The notes under the pieces were generated by a model that saw only the letters and a program-made list of their open reading frames with translations, made no database searches and was not told the DNA's origin. A program made the position numbers and the translations under genes. Below, in pieces: positions 45,965 through 54,147 of a DNA stretch of 64,000 nucleotides. The DNA is from Bacteroides sp. CAG:1060_57_27 (GTDB taxonomy: Bacteria; Bacteroidota; Bacteroidia; Bacteroidales; UBA932): positions 124,001 through 188,000 of the forward strand of contig MNQT01000022.1 of NCBI GenBank assembly GCA_001915575.1. Reading direction: 5' to 3'. The number at the start of each line of letters is the position of its first letter. Position 1 is the first letter of the stretch.

Positions 45965-46409
45965 AGCGTTCAAAAAAGCCATTCAATTGCTCGACTCCTG
46001 GATGATGACTCATCATGACCAGGATTGTTATCCTCCGACTATTATCAACATCACTGATGGCGAGTTTAATGGATGCCCTGCAGAGGAAGTCCAGCAACTG
46101 GCAAATGAGTTGAAGGCAATGCACACGAATGACGGCAATGTTCTGCTTTGGAACATTCATGTAACTGCAGGGCATACAGACAGCGTCATTCTCCCTGTTT
46201 CTTTGTCAGAGCTCCACGACAACACATATAGCAAGACGCTTTATTCGCTCTCCAGCCTTCTCCCTCTCCGGTATAACGACATGATTTCTAAGGTAAGGAA
46301 TGATGACAGCAGTGTCCGGCATACCGCAATGTCTGTCAATGCCGATATGTCAACATTGATACAGCTTATGGACATCGGAACTCCGACAAACATAAGCCTG
46401 AATAAATAA
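45948..46409 (+). pseudogene. Second half of the VWA domain, in the +1 frame
   Basis: The open frame from about 45948 (WTHVHKAFKKAIQLLDSWM) gives ~153 residues that continue the VWA domain: TIINITDGEFNG holds the late MIDAS Asp, then LLWNIHVTAGHT and LPLRYNDMISKVRN. It joins the preceding frame if one T of CAATTGG (45944-45950) is skipped. An ATG at 45912 opens the frame earlier but reads unlike the family. Three explanations are open: a true mutation, a base-call error, or +1 programmed frameshifting. Confidence 0.7.
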
Positions 46410-46410
46410 G

Positions 46411-47241
46411 ATGGCCAGAAATAGCTACTCCGTTTCAATCTCGAAGTTTGAGTCAAATGTCATTTGCGAAGATGCGGCGTCTTCGTCACCTCTTTGTGTT
46501 GTTGTGAGCGATGGTTCTGGCGGTGGTGGCGTATATGCTGAGAAGTGGTCGAAATACTTAGTAGAGTCTATCCCGTCAGACCCCATAAAGACTTTCGAAG
46601 ATCTTGACCGCTGGGTGGCAGGAATATGGGAGCCATATTACCTTTCATGTGAGAATCTCGCAAAACAAACAGATGGAATGACTCTCAGGAAGTTTTACGA
46701 GGAAGGCTCATTTGCGACCCTGGCTGCCGCATGGATAGAAGTTGACCATGCTTATTGGGCCTCATATGGTGACAGCGTGGTTTTTCACTATATCAAGGAT
46801 CAAGGCATTTTGGAATGGTCAACCATGAGGTTGACTGATTTCAAGGAGCCTCCTTATTTGATTGGGTGCTCAACACCGTTAAACATGAAAGGCTTTCATT
46901 CTGGTCAGTTTAATCTTGCACCATCATCAATCTTATTTGCCGCTTCAGACGCATTGGCGCATTATATTATCATGATGTTCGAATTGCTAAACCGCAGCTT
47001 ATTCGAGTCGGAAATCACCCAAGCTCTGAACGCCCATACGAGAGAATCGTCTTATATTAAAGCCGCTCAGAGCGAAAAAAGGAGATCGTTTGAGCCGGTT
47101 TTAGCCAAAATCGTTCGGAGCAGTAAGAATAGGGCAAATTTCTATAGACACCTTGATGCATTGTACAGACGTGGTCTTATAGCCAATGATGACTATTCTT
47201 TTGCTTATTGCATAGTAAACAATATCAAGTCAATTCATTAA
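46411..47241 (+). CDS. PP2C-family protein phosphatase
   Basis: 276 residues. PP2C-type metal-dependent Ser/Thr phosphatase. The motifs are ED in NVICEDAASSS, the metal-binding VVSDGSGGGG, GSFATLAAAWIEVDHAYWASYGDSVV, FAASDALAHYI and the final NDDYSFAYCIV; the first and third are abbreviated from longer conserved stretches. The spacing from the preceding frame is 2 bases. With the kinase encoded at 48607 it makes a kinase/phosphatase pair around the VWA protein, as in TerY-P systems. Confidence 0.88.
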   Translation: MARNSYSVSISKFESNVICEDAASSSPLCVVVSDGSGGGGVYAEKWSKYLVESIPSDPIKTFEDLDRWVAGIWEPYYLSCENLAKQTDGMTLRKFYEEGSFATLAAAWIEVDHAYWASYGDSVVFHYIKDQGILEWSTMRLTDFKEPPYLIGCSTPLNMKGFHSGQFNLAPSSILFAASDALAHYIIMMFELLNRSLFESEITQALNAHTRESSYIKAAQSEKRRSFEPVLAKIVRSSKNRANFYRHLDALYRRGLIANDDYSFAYCIVNNIKSIH

Positions 47242-47254
47242 CATCATTATTCTT

Positions 47255-47671
47255 ATGGTAAATAAGGCTTTGTGCACAGACTTTGCGGACATGATAGTCG
47301 CGCACTTCGATTACAAACTGGGGCTTGATACCTTCGTTACTACTGCACGAAATATCATTACTGCACTTGTTTTTGACAAGACCATTTCCGAAGCCGAAAT
47401 CCCTCTTACGGCTCGGTATATGCTTGAAAGAGTAGCCGAAGGCTTTGGTTTAGATAACAAACAGGTAGATGAAATTAGTTCTATTTTCCCCTCACTCTCG
47501 GTTGAATTTGACGCACACACCATAGGCCCTATCATTTCATCTGTTAATGCTGGTTGTTGCGTTGGGCCCAATGGTGAAATTGATTATTCAAAGATGACTG
47601 CCGAGAATATGTTGAAGAACGGATATGAACTTGTGGCGCTTACTCTCATGCGAGAAAGCGGTCAGCTTTAG
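47255..47671 (+). CDS. Small helical protein, first of a tandem pair
   Basis: 138 residues, no signal peptide or membrane helix. Clearly paralogous to the following gene: both start MV(N/D)K(A/S)LC.DFAD..., share FDKTISE(A/S)EIP, a GFGL segment and a C-terminal GPDG or GPNG...NGY(E/K)L motif. I recognise no known family. 13 bases after the PP2C gene, so the same operon. Confidence 0.65.
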   Translation: MVNKALCTDFADMIVAHFDYKLGLDTFVTTARNIITALVFDKTISEAEIPLTARYMLERVAEGFGLDNKQVDEISSIFPSLSVEFDAHTIGPIISSVNAGCCVGPNGEIDYSKMTAENMLKNGYELVALTLMRESGQL

Positions 47672-47706
47672 TTATCACGAAATAATAAAATATAGGTTAT
47701 TGTATT

Positions 47707-48123
47707 ATGGTAGACAAAAGTTTATGCGTTGATTTCGCAGATGCAATCTTAGCCCACTATCAGTTTAAACTGGGCTTTGACACTTTCATTACCGCCGCAA
47801 GAAATGTCATCACATGCCTTGTGTTCGACAAAACTATCTCGGAGTCTGAGATACCAATTGCGGCGAAGTATATGCTTGAAGAGGTTGCTTCCGGCTTTGG
47901 CCTTCAACCGTCACAGGTTTCAGATATGAGCGCAAAATTCCCCAAGCTTGCTGTAGAATTTGACAATAGTACAACAGGCAAGATTATTCAGGCGGTAAAT
48001 GCTCGTAGATACATGATTGGACCTGACGGTCAGTTAGACCCGACCAAATTAACGGCAGACAACGTCATGAGGAATGGATACAAACTGATTGCAATGCAAC
48101 TAATGCAAAAAGGCAAAAAGTAG
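47707..48123 (+). CDS. Small helical protein, second of a tandem pair
   Basis: 138 residues, roughly half identical to the preceding protein by eye (for example FDTFITAARNVITCLVFDKT against FVTTARNIITALVFDKT). Ends in a basic tail (MQKGKK). Probably arose by duplication and has since diverged, especially in the last third. Unknown function; the paired arrangement suggests a heterodimer or substrate pair for the kinase and phosphatase. Followed by a shared hairpin terminator. Confidence 0.65.
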   Translation: MVDKSLCVDFADAILAHYQFKLGFDTFITAARNVITCLVFDKTISESEIPIAAKYMLEEVASGFGLQPSQVSDMSAKFPKLAVEFDNSTTGKIIQAVNARRYMIGPDGQLDPTKLTADNVMRNGYKLIAMQLMQKGKK

Positions 48124-48143
48124 AATCCATATGGAGAAAAAGA

Positions 48144-48181
48144 AGTGGGCTGGTAAGGACCTTGATCCATACCAGCCCACT
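48144..48181. terminator. Bidirectional hairpin terminator between convergent cargo operons
   Basis: Perfect 12-bp stem (48144-48155 with 48170-48181). A T-rich run (TTCTTTTTCT) follows on the minus strand, so it mainly ends the leftward kinase operon; it may also stop the rightward operon. Confidence 0.8.
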
Positions 48182-48195
48182 CTGTAATGAATAGC

Positions 48196-48597
48196 TTATA
48201 AATTCATTAAATCATTTCGCTCGTCGGTAGATAAATTGAAATTGTAGTATTTCTTGAGAACCTTCCCATTCCGAGAAATATACAAGTCAATTTTCAGTGA
48301 AGATAAATTGACGACGAAAGCATAATCCACATCATAAACAGAATCGTACGAAAAGAAATAAGCTTCCTTGCCAATTTGAAGGTAAGGAGAGAGTGATTTA
48401 TCCAGAATCTTACCAACAACGTGTTTTCTTACATTGTATTTATACGAAGGCGGGAAGTCTCCTTCGTAAGGAATTCCGGAAATGTTCAGGACGCTTGAAC
48501 TGTCTACAATAAAAAGCATGTCGATCGGCTCTTCATCTTGGCCAGACACTTGGGCTAATCCCTGAGCCCGAATCTGTAACATTACATTTAAGTCCAT
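48196..48597 (-). CDS. Beta-rich small protein, unknown function
   Basis: 133 residues, no signal peptide. Mostly alternating strands (YAFVVNLSSLKIDLYISRNG, IDMLFIVDSSSVLNISG). It follows the kinase gene by 9 bases, so it may be a kinase partner or target. I recognise no domain. Confidence 0.6.
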   Translation of the reverse strand: MDLNVMLQIRAQGLAQVSGQDEEPIDMLFIVDSSSVLNISGIPYEGDFPPSYKYNVRKHVVGKILDKSLSPYLQIGKEAYFFSYDSVYDVDYAFVVNLSSLKIDLYISRNGKVLKKYYNFNLSTDERNDLMNL

Positions 48598-48606
48598 ATG
48601 AAATAG

Positions 48607-50097
48607 TTATTGGTTTAATTCAATAGTCTTCTCAAAACCGGATTGGAAGTCACGTATAAGTACTTTCCTAATGCCCACCCAGAATAACTTATTAAGGAAA
48701 CGTGCGTCTGCTGAGATTACTGAAATGAAGTTCCCGATTAAAACCCCGTCAGAGGACGGCTGTAGGGAAAGGATTAGTGTATTCCCAAGCGCCATAAAGG
48801 AAACGCTATCTTCAATAGAAGGATAATGTTGACGGCACCATAAACGAGCCAACTGAGGAGATAAGTCAGGGCGATCCACGCTGTGCTGTGACTTTCCGCT
48901 TATAATCTCGAGTTTATTTGATAAGCTATCATCCAGAATATTAACGTTGACTAAAAGGCGCCTGATATGGATTCCGGAGAACTTCTCAATAGCGGTCTTT
49001 TTGCCATCTGTAGCGGTCATAAAATAACTGTTGTCGTTCCATGCAATCCTCACTTTTAGCTCATCCCTAAAGATCTCAATATCATTATTGTCTATACACA
49101 TTCCGACAATGTAGTCTTTATGGGCTATGTTCCAGAGCACGTCAGAGATGAAAACCCGGGACATACCCGTACCGGAACATATCGTTCTTGTCGTAAATGC
49201 ATTGATATATGAGGAAGAACTGTAGTCAAGTTGTCCTGCAAGTAGAACTGAAAGGAAGTTTGAATAAATCTCCTGGAATTCTTCATCTGTAACCAGCGAG
49301 CCCATTTTTTGAAAAACTGAGCAACTGGATATATCCATATAGTCTTTCTTTGAGAAAAGAAGGACGTCTCCTCCATCATAATCATTAATAAGTTCTGGCA
49401 TCAATGCCATTGCTTTCAGAGAAAGCAAAATGACGGAGAGAGAGAAATCATCAATATGACGATCAAAATCCTTGATGGTCCTTCGAGGATGCTGATAACC
49501 TGGTGTCCCAACCTCTCGAGACTCTTCACCTTCCATGCCAGGAACGAACATTCCATCGTAATCCACTAAGGAGAATACACCATTCTTCTTGACAATGATA
49601 TTATCAGGTTTTATGTCTCCGTGAGCAAAGGGTTGAGCAAGAAGCCAACGTCCCAAATCCTTGAAAGTGGAGATAATCCGATTCAGAGCATCGTGATTAT
49701 CTTGATTCTCAATCACATACTGGCCAAGTGTACTCCCCTCAATCCAGTCCATTTTCACTACAGGGAACTCTGTTTCATGGGTAACAGAAGAGTCAACAAA
49801 CAACTCCTCCTCCAAATATTCTACCTTAGCCATATAAGGCGCATTCACATTCGCGAGTGTTGAAGCTATGCTCTTATATCCTTCTTGCCGACCGTCCTGA
49901 TCCCGCGTAAAGCATTTAATGGCAAAGATCTCTCCTGTGTTGATGTCTTCCATCTTGAAAACCACAGCAAAGTTTCCGCTACTGAAAAGCGGCTTCCCAT
50001 CGAATCCAAGAATTGGCCTGAGAGATGTCAGTGTCGCGAAGTTGTCTTCTGCCGAGCTGACGGCATTCATATATTCAGATATGAGGGGGTATGCCAT
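48607..50097 (-). CDS. Serine/threonine protein kinase, TerY-P-like
   Basis: 496 residues. The kinase domain (about 30-310) has a Gly loop SSGNFAVVFK (residues 39-48), Lys61 in AIKCF, the catalytic loop HGDIKPDN (159-166, catalytic Asp161), DYDG at 179-182 and GTPGYQHP in the activation segment. The C-terminal ~180 residues hold beta-rich repeats (VRIAWNDNSYFMTATDGKK, ISGIHIRRLLVNVN and similar), perhaps a scaffold for the VWA protein. No membrane segment. With the PP2C and VWA genes it completes a TerY-P-type triad. Convergent with the PP2C operon. Confidence 0.88.
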   Translation of the reverse strand: MAYPLISEYMNAVSSAEDNFATLTSLRPILGFDGKPLFSSGNFAVVFKMEDINTGEIFAIKCFTRDQDGRQEGYKSIASTLANVNAPYMAKVEYLEEELFVDSSVTHETEFPVVKMDWIEGSTLGQYVIENQDNHDALNRIISTFKDLGRWLLAQPFAHGDIKPDNIIVKKNGVFSLVDYDGMFVPGMEGEESREVGTPGYQHPRRTIKDFDRHIDDFSLSVILLSLKAMALMPELINDYDGGDVLLFSKKDYMDISSCSVFQKMGSLVTDEEFQEIYSNFLSVLLAGQLDYSSSSYINAFTTRTICSGTGMSRVFISDVLWNIAHKDYIVGMCIDNNDIEIFRDELKVRIAWNDNSYFMTATDGKKTAIEKFSGIHIRRLLVNVNILDDSLSNKLEIISGKSQHSVDRPDLSPQLARLWCRQHYPSIEDSVSFMALGNTLILSLQPSSDGVLIGNFISVISADARFLNKLFWVGIRKVLIRDFQSGFEKTIELNQ

Positions 50098-50142
50098 TTG
50101 AGTAGAGTTATGAATGGATGCTAAGGACGAATGGTCAGATGA

Positions 50143-50736
50143 TTAAAAGTCAAATGATAGTTGCCCTTCTGGTTCTCGTGGCCGTTCCATAGTAGGATAA
50201 TCATCTTCAATATAGAATTTGATTAAACTGGCATGGGAGACAGGCTTTTTCTCGTTGAAACAATCAGAATTCGTATCGTAATCAAGGAGAACAACGTTCT
50301 TTTCCTTAGAAAGAAACCTTATCTCATCAATCAAGGCACCCGCTTTGTTCTGGAGAACCCAAAGATAAGAAGGTAGATATATCTGAAAACGAGCATCAAG
50401 ATAACCTAACAACTCAGTGCCTGAAACCCCTTTCCTATGGCCAAGAGGCATGCCAAAACGTCTAACCGTCCGCTTGATGTTTCTCATCGTCGCATTGCTA
50501 AAGCATGACAAGTCAACGTCTGACTTTTGAAACACCTTCAAGCCCTGCCATATTCCCTCGACAGACATAGAAGCATATCCAGGCGAGAAAGGAACCGGTA
50601 TCCCGCCATGGGGGTAAAAGGGGCTCAGCTGAACGAAACGGCTATTTGACGTGCTTGTCACGTCAATGATCAAAGCGCCAGGGTACTTCCGTTCAATGGA
50701 AGTAACCTTCTTTCGTTTTGATTCTATATAGATCAT
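50143..50736 (-). CDS. Conserved protein of unknown function, kinase neighbour
   Basis: 197 residues. Marked features are IERKYPGALIIDVTS, LSPFYPHGGIPVPFSPG, SVEGIWQGLKVF and a C-terminal acidic end. I recall proteins with the SPFYP...GIPVP...SVEGIWQGLKVF pattern as a conserved Bacteroidota and Proteobacteria family (possibly DUF6939), but cannot confirm this. It lies 45 bases upstream of the kinase gene and is probably co-transcribed with it. Confidence 0.55.
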   Translation of the reverse strand: MIYIESKRKKVTSIERKYPGALIIDVTSTSNSRFVQLSPFYPHGGIPVPFSPGYASMSVEGIWQGLKVFQKSDVDLSCFSNATMRNIKRTVRRFGMPLGHRKGVSGTELLGYLDARFQIYLPSYLWVLQNKAGALIDEIRFLSKEKNVVLLDYDTNSDCFNEKKPVSHASLIKFYIEDDYPTMERPREPEGQLSFDF

Positions 50737-50907
50737 ATTTCAACAGCACTTCAAACGATGGTCCCCAGTGAGTATTCAATTATCCTGGTTAGTTAAACAA
50801 TATGGTCGTATTAGCCATATTTTCACAAAATTATCAATAATTGCCTGTATTTCCAAAACAGGATTCGTTAATCGACTCATCTTATGAAGATTTGCCAATC
50901 GATGGAA

Positions 50908-51114
50908 CTATATTTTAAAAAGTTCCAGCTGTCTTACCAATTCCGGTGATTGTTCAATTATCAGTTTTTTAAGTTGAACGATCACATCGCCCATCTCTTT
51001 CTTTTCGGATTTCAGTTGTTCAATTTGTACCCTCTGGTATTTTAGGTACTGTTCGAGCCTGAGCGTAACAAGCAATACGTCTGCTAAAATCTCATCCATT
51101 GTATTTGTCCCCAT
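50908..51114 (-). CDS. Short coiled-coil protein
   Basis: 68 residues (or 63 if the ATG at 51099 is used). One long amphipathic helix rich in Leu, Lys and Glu (LRLEQYLKYQRVQIEQLKSEK). Likely an oligomerising adaptor or regulator. It has its own cargo promoter (51143-51170) and is the first gene of the leftward kinase group. Confidence 0.6.
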   Translation of the reverse strand: MGTNTMDEILADVLLVTLRLEQYLKYQRVQIEQLKSEKKEMGDVIVQLKKLIIEQSPELVRQLELFKI

Positions 51115-51142
51115 TCGTTCTTTGTTTCGATATTACATCAAT

Positions 51143-51170
51143 GATATACGCCGATTTGTGCTATTCTTAC
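51143..51170 (-). promoter_or_regulatory. Cargo promoter (GTAAGA / GTAT) of the coiled-coil gene
   Basis: On the minus strand GTAAGA (51165-51170), 15 bases, GTATATC (51143-51149). Both boxes match the promoter of the sigma gene exactly over all 13 bases. The ATG at 51114 lies about 29 bases downstream. Confidence 0.7.
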
Positions 51171-51239
51171 AAATGAAAACAAAAAACCACCGAAACCTAT
51201 AGATGGAATCGGTGGCTAATGCGAAAGCGGGAATGGCTA

Positions 51240-51926
51240 TCAGTAAAGGCTCTTTACATATCGGAGGATTTTCTGGCGGAGTCGCGACTTGCATGTGTCG
51301 ATGTTGCCACCGGTCTTGTGCGTTATCTCCATCATCTGCTCCTTCGACAAGCCATCCTTCATCATTTCCAGCAAAAGTTTGTCGCTCTCGTTAAGGGTTG
51401 AAAGAAAACCGGTGAGTTGTATCAGCCGGCTCTCAGATTCAGAACGCTCTTCTACCTTCAGGAATGGCTCCACGATAGAAGTATCTTCTAAATCCATCCC
51501 CTCTATGACGTCAAACCGTGTTTTGGTTGTAATTACCTTTTTCAACTTCTTCGATTCGCTGATCGTGTAATTCCTTGCCACAACACATACCCAGGTCTTA
51601 AATGGAGTACCATGGTCCGGATCATAGGAAGCACTCCGATTCAGGATGTGTAAGTTTGCACTCTGAATGAAGTCATCCACATCTATATATCCTTTCTGCA
51701 CCCAGGAGCTGGCGTTTTTCATTAACGTAAACCGCACAGTGTCAGATATTGACTGAATAACATCATTATTGAACAGTGACAGGTTTTTGCCAATTGATGA
51801 ATTGCTTGAAGATGATAAGTTCCTGGATATGGTGCGTGAAAGATTTAGGAGTTGATAGATAACGACAGGTGAAGCTGTCGTCCGCCAAAAGAAAAGTCGG
51901 TTTAGCGTAACTCCATCTGTCCGCAA
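51240..51926 (-). CDS. RNA polymerase sigma factor, sigma-70 family, island-encoded
   Basis: 228 residues. Region 2 shows YIDVDDFIQSANLHILNRSASYDPDHGTPFKTWVCVVARNYTIS, of which DVDDFIQ and FKTWVCVVARN are the key parts. Region 4 shows LLLEMMKDGLSKEQMMEITHKTGGNIDTCKSRLRQKI (core GLSKEQM...CKSRLRQ). The two-region build fits an ECF or short sigma-70 factor. No anti-sigma gene is obvious nearby. Its own promoter (51978-52005) and three other cargo promoters share GTAAGA/GTAT boxes, so autoregulation is likely. Confidence 0.88.
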   Translation of the reverse strand: MRTDGVTLNRLFFWRTTASPVVIYQLLNLSRTISRNLSSSSNSSIGKNLSLFNNDVIQSISDTVRFTLMKNASSWVQKGYIDVDDFIQSANLHILNRSASYDPDHGTPFKTWVCVVARNYTISESKKLKKVITTKTRFDVIEGMDLEDTSIVEPFLKVEERSESESRLIQLTGFLSTLNESDKLLLEMMKDGLSKEQMMEITHKTGGNIDTCKSRLRQKILRYVKSLY

Positions 51927-51977
51927 AATGTCAGGACACTATGTCAAAGAACTAATCGTTCGCTTCTCGCTTACAAA

Positions 51978-52005
51978 GATATACTTTTTTCTTCTGAATT
52001 CTTAC
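51978..52005 (-). promoter_or_regulatory. Cargo promoter (GTAAGA / GTAT) of the sigma-factor gene
   Basis: On the minus strand GTAAGA (52000-52005), 15 bases, GTATATC (51978-51984). A TATCTTTG for the main sigma factor overlaps the downstream box. It starts only ten bases from the left end of the IS4-type element. Confidence 0.7.
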
Positions 52006-52014
52006 AATAGTTCG

Positions 52015-53440
52015 TTAAAAATCAGCCGAGCCTAAGCGGCTCTGGCAGTAAATAAAATGAGTTCCTTGAAAATTTTGTCAATTAATGTCGTGTCCGGTTT
52101 AATGCCGAACACGCAAATAAATCGTTCAAGCATATAGGCATTGTGTATCATCGACTTGCAAGATGAGATGGAATACGGTATTCCCTTCCTTTTGCATGCG
52201 GCCTTTGCGATATTGATTGCAGTAAGCGATGCGTTGAAGTGGAACGCCAGCTTCCTGAAGTCGGTGGACTGGCAGTTCGTGATCCCCGCGTACTGCTTGC
52301 TGTCCCTGAAGCAGAACTCCAGCTGGAATCGTGTCCTGTAATATTCCAGGACATCAAATGTCGATTGGTTTTGGTCTGTCGAGAAGTAGAGCTGCCATTT
52401 GTCAGTCCTGTCTTCATCGGGATACCACACCGCGAGGCTCACCATACGTTTCAGGGCCTTTGACCAGGCCTTCAGTCCATACAGCTTCCCTTTGTCGACT
52501 TCATGCTCCGTACATCTGGAGGTGTCAAGCCGCGAGAAGTCTATGGCCCCGTCATATTTTGGGGGACGTCCTCTCCTCCTGGTCGGTTTTTCCGCCGTGG
52601 GATAGAACAGCACTGCATCGTTCCTGAACCTGCTGATGATATGGAATCCGTTGTCACACATCGGCGTGATGAATGTGCTCTTTGAAATGAACGCATCTGC
52701 CACGACAATGTTGGATATACGGTGTATTTGTTCTCGCCTGCTTACAAGATAACCGGCATACCAGTCAACCAAGCTCTTGTCTATGTTGTCCAGGGTTTTG
52801 GTGTCGGGACTTTGAACTGAGCCTAAAGTCATGCACTCACGGTTGTCTACATCTATGACTCCGATTCCCATGATTTCAAGTCCCCGTTTGTATTCTCCGG
52901 AACAACCTGACCAGAAATATCCCAGCCATGGGGTTTTCTTTCCGGACTTGGGAATATAGGAAGGATCCACGGCAATGGCTTTTCTTGTACCCGGCAGATG
53001 CTCTTTGACAAGGTGCTCATTGAATGAGAACCAGTCGAATGATTCGTTCACGAAATGGTTGCGGTACGTCTGTTCGGAGAACTTTCCTTACCGTCCCATC
53101 TGAAGGAAGTTTATGCGGCCGGGGATGGCCATGAACAACTTCATCGCATCCATAAAGACTTTTTCAAACGGTTTTCCTATATTTGCCACTGATTTGAGGG
53201 CCTCAAGGCACTCGGATTGGTATTGCATAAGGATCGATTCTCTAGTCATAATCAGAAGGGGTGAGTTACTTCTAATTTACTAATAATCAACGAATTATGC
53301 AATACTTTTCTTAAATGTTTTCCGGCTTTTTATCGCACTCCAAAACACTGAATTACTGCTGCTTGTAGATTCATCTGTTGACAATATTTCAATGAACTTT
53401 TATAGGGTTTGAGCCGGCCTTATCCGACTCGATTGTTAAA
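52015..53440. mobile_element. IS4-type insertion sequence (approximate ends)
   Basis: Contains one transposase gene reading left. The ends carry imperfect inverted repeats: left AATCAGCCGAGCC...CGGCTC (from about 52019) and the complement of right GAGCCGG...GACTCGATT (to about 53437). No clear target duplication was found. The coordinates are good to about ten bases. Confidence 0.6.
52032..53249 (-). pseudogene. IS4-family DDE transposase with premature stop
   Basis: The coding frame from the ATG at 53249 would give about 405 residues, but an in-frame TAA at 53088-53090 interrupts it after LQMGR, where Tyr is likely expected. After the stop the frame stays open (GKFSEQTYRNHFVNESFDW) to 52032, giving a 339-residue ORF from ~53051. 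DDE features include AIAVDPSYIPKSGK, VVADAFISK and the YREK-like FQLEFCFRDSKQ. The catalytic core is intact but the N-terminal binding region is cut off, so transposition is unlikely unless the stop is read through. Confidence 0.8.
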
Positions 53441-53529
53441 TTTTAAAATTTTCGGTTAAAATTTACCGAAGTATTGTTCTTACAGACCAATTTGAAAATA
53501 AATATCAGAAATATTCCCACGTCCATCTT

Positions 53530-53570
53530 GTCCACCGTGTCCACTCCGTCCACCAGTGGACAAAGTGGAC
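53530..53570. repeat. GTCCAC/GTGGAC dyad, 9-bp period (right copy)
   Basis: GTCCAC at 53530, 53539 and 53548, a degenerate GTCCAT at 53521, then GTGGAC at 53556 and 53565. Unit spacing is 9 bases, inverted around a two-base centre, as at 38907-38938. Confidence 0.8.
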
Positions 53571-54011
53571 AGATTGAGTATAAGCGTCAGGGAAAGGATG
53601 TAGGCCGATGGGAATATACGGGCCGATGGTACCATGATCCTGCGTCCTGCCGATGCCGGCGTTGATAAGGAAAAAGGTACTTGCTCGTCTGCCCGTTTGG
53701 TCTCCGGCAGAGCCTCCGCCCAAACAGCCAGACCAGCAACCTCTATTGCCACCCTTCGCTGTGAGACTGTGACCGGACAAGCCGGCCACAGACTCACGGA
53801 CGCCCTCCGCTCCATTGGCCCTCGCCGCAATGCTCACGCACTTTAAAGGAAAAGCGGTCACGGTCAGCAGTCGGTTGTTCCGCTCGCTGCGCTTGCTCCA
53901 CAACCGCCAGCTCACCGTGCTGGTTTATGCCCCTCAGTCCCCGGAGGGGAAGATAATCACCCGGGAGCCGTAGTGCCAGCGCGAGCGTCGTGCCCCGTAT
54001 CCCGCTTTCCA

Positions 54012-54147
54012 TAACATAATCCCATCGGAATTGTGTAACAGCCGCCGGCACCGTCAGTGCTCCGCATCAAGGAAGTAAGTATCAAGGGGTCAGAAGCCCG
54101 CAAAAACGGCCTACAGGGCGTCTGATTACACAATTCGGATTATGTTA
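54012..54147. repeat. Inverted pair of TTACACAATT...ATTATGTTA sites
   Basis: 54126-54147 reads TTACACAATTCGG then ATTATGTTA. The inverse complement occurs at 54012-54038 with four extra bases and a CAT insertion in the centre. About 87 bases separate them. The TTATGTTA half resembles the XerD arm of dif sites, but the similarity is short. Confidence 0.6.

Noticed and set aside
51240..51926. A phage-type transcription regulator rather than a sigma factor
   Set aside because: Region 2 and region 4 patterns of sigma-70 factors are both present in the right order.
53480..54051. Several short minus-strand genes (85 to 136 codons)
   Set aside because: They overlap each other in different frames, and one encodes the GTCCAC repeat itself. 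No domain or ribosome-binding evidence.
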